43,042 bases of DNA from the NCBI GenBank assembly GCA_002726085.1, contig PBRZ01000152.1, positions 1 through 43,042 of the forward strand, read 5' to 3'. Position numbers and translations under genes: made by a program. This stretch comes from Acidobacteriota bacterium. GTDB taxonomy: Bacteria; Acidobacteriota; Vicinamibacteria; Vicinamibacterales; UBA8438. Below, in pieces: positions 39,664 through 43,042 of the stretch (its first letter is position 1; each line of letters begins with the position of its first letter). The notes beneath the pieces are model-generated. The model was not told the origin of the DNA and did not search any database. It worked only from the letters and a program-made list of their open reading frames with translations.

Positions 39664-39686
39664 GGGGGCAGCCACGCGGCTGCCCT
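39664..39686. terminator. Hairpin between convergent genes
   Basis: GGGCAGCC at 39666-39673 pairs with GGCTGCCC at 39678-39685 around ACGC. It sits between the membrane-protein gene end and the end of the gene at 39702, and may serve both strands; no long T-tract. Confidence 0.5.
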
Positions 39687-39701
39687 CACGCATCACAGAC
39701 T

Positions 39702-40679
39702 TTACTCGGTCACCGTCACGGTGACATTGGCCTTCGAGATGAGCAGCGCGTCACTGCCGAAAGCGCGTAGCGTGTAGGTGCCAGGCTCGCTGAAGGTCAC
39801 GGTGGACTCGAAAGTGCCGGAGGTCCATCCGTCCCCGTCCATCCCCTCTTCCCACTCCTGGTACCCCTCCGGCGAGAACTCGGCATCGGACGGACCGCGA
39901 AAGACGACCCACAGCACCGACAGGTGGTTGCGTGGCACGTTGTGTCGCGAATATTGCGGGATATTGTCCGGCATGGCCGGCGCATCATCTGGCGGAATCA
40001 GCGTTGGCTCGCGCCGACGCCGGAACGCGTCCGGGTCCCGCTCGGGTAGTGGCACCGGGATCTCATCATCGGTCATCCGTGCGGTCAGCGTCAGGGGCTG
40101 GTCGACGCTAATCGACGCCTGGCTCGCCTCGACGGAGATGGTCGGCGGCACGTCGGCGTACAGCTCCTCGAAACTGCGGCCAAATTGCGTGCGACCATTC
40201 GACGTGATCGTGTTCACGTCGATCTCCCATTCGGCCTGCAGCCACCCGTAAGCATATTGGGTGCTACCGCGATGGGTGACCTGCCACGTCAGCTCGGCGT
40301 CAGGTGGAAAGTCGGCTGGCACGCGCACCTCGAACTGGTACCTATTCGTCCGCGGATAGAAGTAGGCGGGCTGACCGCGGTCCTGCTCACCGGGCGAGAA
40401 GAAGTTGTTCTCGCCGATCGGCACGTGCGGCCGCTCCGCATAATTGCGGTTGAGATAGCCAAAGAGAAAGTTGTAGCTCCCATCGTCATTGTGGGTCCAG
40501 CCTTCGAAGATCGGCTGCACGTCTTGTCCCGTATTGAACCGCTGCTGCGGCTGCGTCACGATCGGGACGTCACGCGAATTGATCTGGGCACGCCCACTCG
40601 CCGCGGCACCAAACACCATGACGACGACCAATCCACCGGCGAGCGCCGCTTGTGGTACCCGCTGGGTTAAGCACTTCAT
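39702..40679 (-). CDS. Secreted hypothetical protein with Ig-like C-terminus
   Basis: 325 residues. Signal AALAGGLVVVMVFGAAASGRA. The N-terminal half has QPQQRFNTGQDVQPIFEGWT and YNFLFGYLNRNYAER, then FPPDAELTWQVTHRGSTQ; the C-terminal part is beta-sandwich-like (SISVDQPLTLTARMTDDE, TFESTVTFSEPGTYTLRAFG). Proteins of this look are frequent near cytochrome/copper-monooxygenase genes in acidobacteria, as here, but no activity is known. GGAAGG lies 5-7 nt before ATG 40679. Separated from the upstream gene by a terminator. Confidence 0.72.
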   Translation of the reverse strand: MKCLTQRVPQAALAGGLVVVMVFGAAASGRAQINSRDVPIVTQPQQRFNTGQDVQPIFEGWTHNDDGSYNFLFGYLNRNYAERPHVPIGENNFFSPGEQDRGQPAYFYPRTNRYQFEVRVPADFPPDAELTWQVTHRGSTQYAYGWLQAEWEIDVNTITSNGRTQFGRSFEELYADVPPTISVEASQASISVDQPLTLTARMTDDEIPVPLPERDPDAFRRRREPTLIPPDDAPAMPDNIPQYSRHNVPRNHLSVLWVVFRGPSDAEFSPEGYQEWEEGMDGDGWTSGTFESTVTFSEPGTYTLRAFGSDALLISKANVTVTVTE

Positions 40680-40746
40680 GATCACCTTCCGCATCATCTT
40701 CCCACTTGGTTGTCCAGCTACCGTGAGCACGTCAACAATTGCTACG

Positions 40747-40785
40747 AAAAGCCCCCTGCGAAAGCGTTTCGCTCCCGCAGAGGGC
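40747..40785 (-). terminator. Intrinsic terminator of the cytochrome-copper monooxygenase gene
   Basis: On the minus strand CCTCTGCGGGAGCG pairs, with a few G-U wobbles, to CGCTTTCGCAGGGG over an AAA loop. CTTTTC follows, about 40 bases after the stop at 40821. Stem and T-run both fit an intrinsic terminator. Confidence 0.7.
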
Positions 40786-40820
40786 CATGTTCCTCATTAC
40801 ACAGACGGGGGCCCGACGGC

Positions 40821-42095
40821 CTAGTCGTTGTCGGTCGCCGACTTCCTCGCCTCGAGCTCAGCCGCGTACTCCTCCTCGCTGAGGTCGTACCAGCTGATCC
40901 ACGCGAACGCCATCTCGTCGACGCCCCGACTCCCGCCACCGGTCCAGTTCTTCGCATCGGGGTTGCCGCGATTCCCCTCGGTGTTGTCGTGATAGCTCAG
41001 CACGTGCAGGGTCGTCCCGGCCGGATACACCGGCTGCTTGTCATCTTCGTAGTTGTAGACGATGTGCCAGCTGAAATCGAAGTTCGCGCAGCTGACCATC
41101 TCGGTCGCGCCCGTCGGGTAAATCAGCTCGAGACACTGGCGTGTCCCCAGAAAGTGCATGTGCGGCTGGAACCCGGTGAGCCTACCGGGCAGATACATCT
41201 TCGCGTAGCCGTCGTGGCGCGTCACCTGCCCAGCCGGGATATCGAGCTCGCCGGCCTGGCCGAGCTGCCGCGAATAGAGAATGTGGTCCGGCTCGAATCC
41301 CACTGGATTGAGCACCATGCCGAGCTCGGTCTGTTCGGTCACTTCCTCACCGATCGAGTGGTAGTGGAAACTGAACCGCACGCGCGAGTCCGCCTCGAAC
41401 AGCCGCGCGGTCCCTTCCGGATACACGTCTGCGTTCTTGCCGACCGCGTATTCGTTCAGGAAGGCGTCCCCGGAGCTGTCGCTCAATGGCGCCTCGGGGT
41501 CGGTCACGGCATAGGTCAGCGCGTGGTGCACCACCCGCAGATCGCCCGCCTTGGTCTGGATGGCCTGGATGTAGCGGTCTTCTGTAATTCCCGACGGCAC
41601 GACGTAGTCGCCCCACCAGTCACCTGCCTCGGCCGGTACGGTGTGCAGTGGCGAGGTCACGATGACATCCGGCTCGATCGTCCAGGCGCCGAACTCCTGC
41701 AGCTCGGCCGGTGGCGGTGCATCTTCGGGATTGCCCCGCGGTGCGCCGTTGTCGACCCACTTCGCGATTGTGGCGATCTCATCCTCATTCAACGACCGGT
41801 CATTCTTGAACCCCTGCACGCCGACCTTCGGATCGATGTGCCACGGCGGCATCTCGCGCACCTCGACCTTGTTCTTGATCGACCGTGCCCAGGGGCGGGT
41901 CTCCTGATAGCTCATCAGCGACATCGGCGCCATGTTGTTGGGCCGATGACAGACTTGACAAGAGCGCTGAAAAATAGGCTCAATGTCCTTGTGGAATGTC
42001 GGGGCATCCGGCACCTCTGCAGCCGCCGCTGCCGGAAGCATCCATGTCGCGGTCACGATCGCCAGAAGCACTGCATGAAGTCTGGCGTTTCTCAT
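40821..42095 (-). CDS. Cytochrome c fused to copper type II ascorbate-dependent monooxygenase-like domain
   Basis: 424 residues, exported (LLAIVTATWMLPAAAAA). Residues 30-120 are a small cytochrome c domain with CQVCH at 46-50 and a Met-rich loop (NNMAPMSLMS). Residues 135-415 resemble the PHM/DBM copper monooxygenase fold, with candidate copper ligands H190-H191 (VVHHALTY), H244/H246 (FSFHYHSIG) and H312/H314 (FQPHMHFLG). Heme would feed electrons to copper for hydroxylation; the substrate is unknown. GGAGG lies 8 nt before ATG 42095. The intrinsic terminator follows. Confidence 0.85.
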   Translation of the reverse strand: MRNARLHAVLLAIVTATWMLPAAAAAEVPDAPTFHKDIEPIFQRSCQVCHRPNNMAPMSLMSYQETRPWARSIKNKVEVREMPPWHIDPKVGVQGFKNDRSLNEDEIATIAKWVDNGAPRGNPEDAPPPAELQEFGAWTIEPDVIVTSPLHTVPAEAGDWWGDYVVPSGITEDRYIQAIQTKAGDLRVVHHALTYAVTDPEAPLSDSSGDAFLNEYAVGKNADVYPEGTARLFEADSRVRFSFHYHSIGEEVTEQTELGMVLNPVGFEPDHILYSRQLGQAGELDIPAGQVTRHDGYAKMYLPGRLTGFQPHMHFLGTRQCLELIYPTGATEMVSCANFDFSWHIVYNYEDDKQPVYPAGTTLHVLSYHDNTEGNRGNPDAKNWTGGGSRGVDEMAFAWISWYDLSEEEYAAELEARKSATDND

Positions 42096-42348
42096 TACGT
42101 CACCTCCAAGGCCAACAAGACTATTACTATCTGTACACACCGACCAGCGGCAATAGTTTAACCTCAATGTGTCGGTTTGTCCATGAGCGACATCATATCG
42201 CAGAACGACGCCGGTATCTCGACGGCGCTCGCTGTTCGCGTGCTCGTTGCTTCGTCGAGCGTCGCCCCGATGTGTGTGGTACGATGTGAAACAGGCGCGA
42301 CGATGCGCCGCCGACGTTCCAGTCTCTTCGCCGCGTCCACCCAACCAC

Positions 42349-43042
42349 ATGATCGTCGGAGTTCCCACAGAGACATTTCCGGGCGAGCGTCGCGTCGCGA
42401 CCATCCCGGCCGTCGTTCCGGCGCTGACCAAGGCCGGGCTCGATGTGCTCATCGAGCCCGGCGCGGGAGAATCGGCCGGATTCCTAGACGCCGCCTACAC
42501 TGACAAGGGAGCTCGGATCGCCGCCGGTCGCGCGCGGCTGTTCGCCGACGCCGACGTCATCCTGCAGGTGCGGTCGCTTGGCGCCAATCCAGTCAACGGG
42601 CGCGACGACCTCGAACTGCTGAGACCGGATCAAACCGTCATCGGCTTCTCCGAGCCGCTCGGTGAGCCCCAGGCGGCGCGCGACCTCGCTGCTCGGGGTG
42701 CGACCGCATTTTCGATGGAGCTCATTCCGCGAATCACCCGAGCACAGAGCATGGATGCGATGTCGTCGATGGCGACCATCGCCGGCTACAAGGCGGTGCT
42801 GCTGGCGGCCGACACGCTGCCCCGCATGTTTCCGATGATGATGACGGCCGCAGGTACCATCACGCCGGCCCGCGTATTCGTCGTGGGCGCCGGCGTCGCC
42901 GGTCTTCAGGCGATCGCCAGCGCGCGCCGGCTTGGCGCCAAGGTCGAGGCCTACGACGTCAGACCCGCGGTCAAGGAGCAGGTCGAGAGCCTCGGCGCCG
43001 CTTTCGTCGACCTGCCGCTCGACACGGACGACTCGGAGGACA
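42349..43042 (+). CDS. pntA: NAD(P) transhydrogenase subunit alpha, N-terminal part (runs off window edge)
   Basis: The first 231 codons of PntA, the NAD(H)-binding subunit of the proton-translocating transhydrogenase. The alanine-dehydrogenase-like fold is plain: IVGVPTETFPGERRVATIPA, GLDVLIEPGAGESAGF, ELIPRITRAQSMDAMSSMAT and IAGYKAVLLAA; the Rossmann loop VFVVGAGVAGLQAIASARRL leads into AYDVRPAVKEQVESLGA. ATG 42349 is at the family start; no Shine-Dalgarno is visible. Divergent from the cytochrome-monooxygenase gene across 253 bases. Confidence 0.93.
   Translation, partial: MIVGVPTETFPGERRVATIPAVVPALTKAGLDVLIEPGAGESAGFLDAAYTDKGARIAAGRARLFADADVILQVRSLGANPVNGRDDLELLRPDQTVIGFSEPLGEPQAARDLAARGATAFSMELIPRITRAQSMDAMSSMATIAGYKAVLLAADTLPRMFPMMMTAAGTITPARVFVVGAGVAGLQAIASARRLGAKVEAYDVRPAVKEQVESLGAAFVDLPLDTDDSED

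Noticed and set aside
1-43042. CRISPR array, defence island or tRNA/rRNA genes
   Set aside because: No regularly spaced repeats, nuclease-type defence genes other than the toxin-antitoxin pair, or RNA-gene signatures were recognised on reading both strands.

Overview
This is a high-GC bacterial window with dense coding, ATGA/GTGA/TGATG gene overlaps and many exported proteins: PQQ-type and NHL beta-propellers, a TonB receptor, multiheme and monoheme cytochromes c, and a cytochrome-copper monooxygenase fusion. Together these suggest an Acidobacteriota member, probably Vicinamibacteria-like. That placement is inferred from gene content, not from a marker gene. The window opens inside a TonB receptor and closes inside pntA. 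No rRNA, tRNA or CRISPR array was seen.

Layout. 1-2080: the N-terminal part of a TonB receptor, then a degraded stretch holding a terminal-inverted-repeat element, a cyclase remnant, a PQQ-propeller remnant and two copies of a GC-rich repeat. 2079-8481 (minus): a serine hydrolase; a Phd/PIN toxin-antitoxin pair with a clear promoter/operator; then a likely operon of PQQ-like propeller, metallophosphoesterase and SGNH hydrolase. 8842-9521: two small genes, followed by a MITE-like element. 9691-13687: a DUF2617-like gene diverging from a membrane-embedded spermidine-synthase-like gene, which overlaps a Tat-exported flavin oxidoreductase gene. 13750-18269 (minus): a tight acyl-CoA operon of SDR, MaoC hydratase, HMG-CoA-synthase-like/OB-fold protein and SCP2-type thiolase.

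18622-25783 (minus) is the most interesting block. Nine tightly packed genes encode a five-helix membrane protein, DUF4178, a lipoprotein, a double DUF350 protein, a second membrane SpeE-like enzyme, a K+ channel with an RCK domain, a J-domain protein, DUF2170 (YjfI-like) and PspA/IM30 (YjfJ-like). It looks like an expanded relative of the enterobacterial yjfIJKLM set, in which a SpeE-like enzyme, an ion channel and a chaperone adaptor join the PspA membrane-stress core. With the DUF2617/SpeE/flavoenzyme locus 8-10 kb away, it suggests a membrane-associated aminopropyl-transfer and oxidation pathway coupled to envelope stress. No SAM decarboxylase and no YjfC-like ATP-grasp ligase is present in the window.

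26074-43042: exported redox and binding proteins. These include a heme-bearing propeller, a PQQ dehydrogenase overlapping a cysteine-rich PAS-like protein, a lipocalin-like/TPR/NHL run, a TPR plus PQQ-like pair, a tandem-FKBP lipoprotein diverging from a DUF1554-like protein, an octaheme cytochrome coupled to a membrane protein, a secreted Ig-like protein beside a cytochrome-copper monooxygenase fusion, and the start of pntA. Several intergenic gaps carry hairpins, CTCCTG-type tracts or MITE-like elements that abut gene ends.
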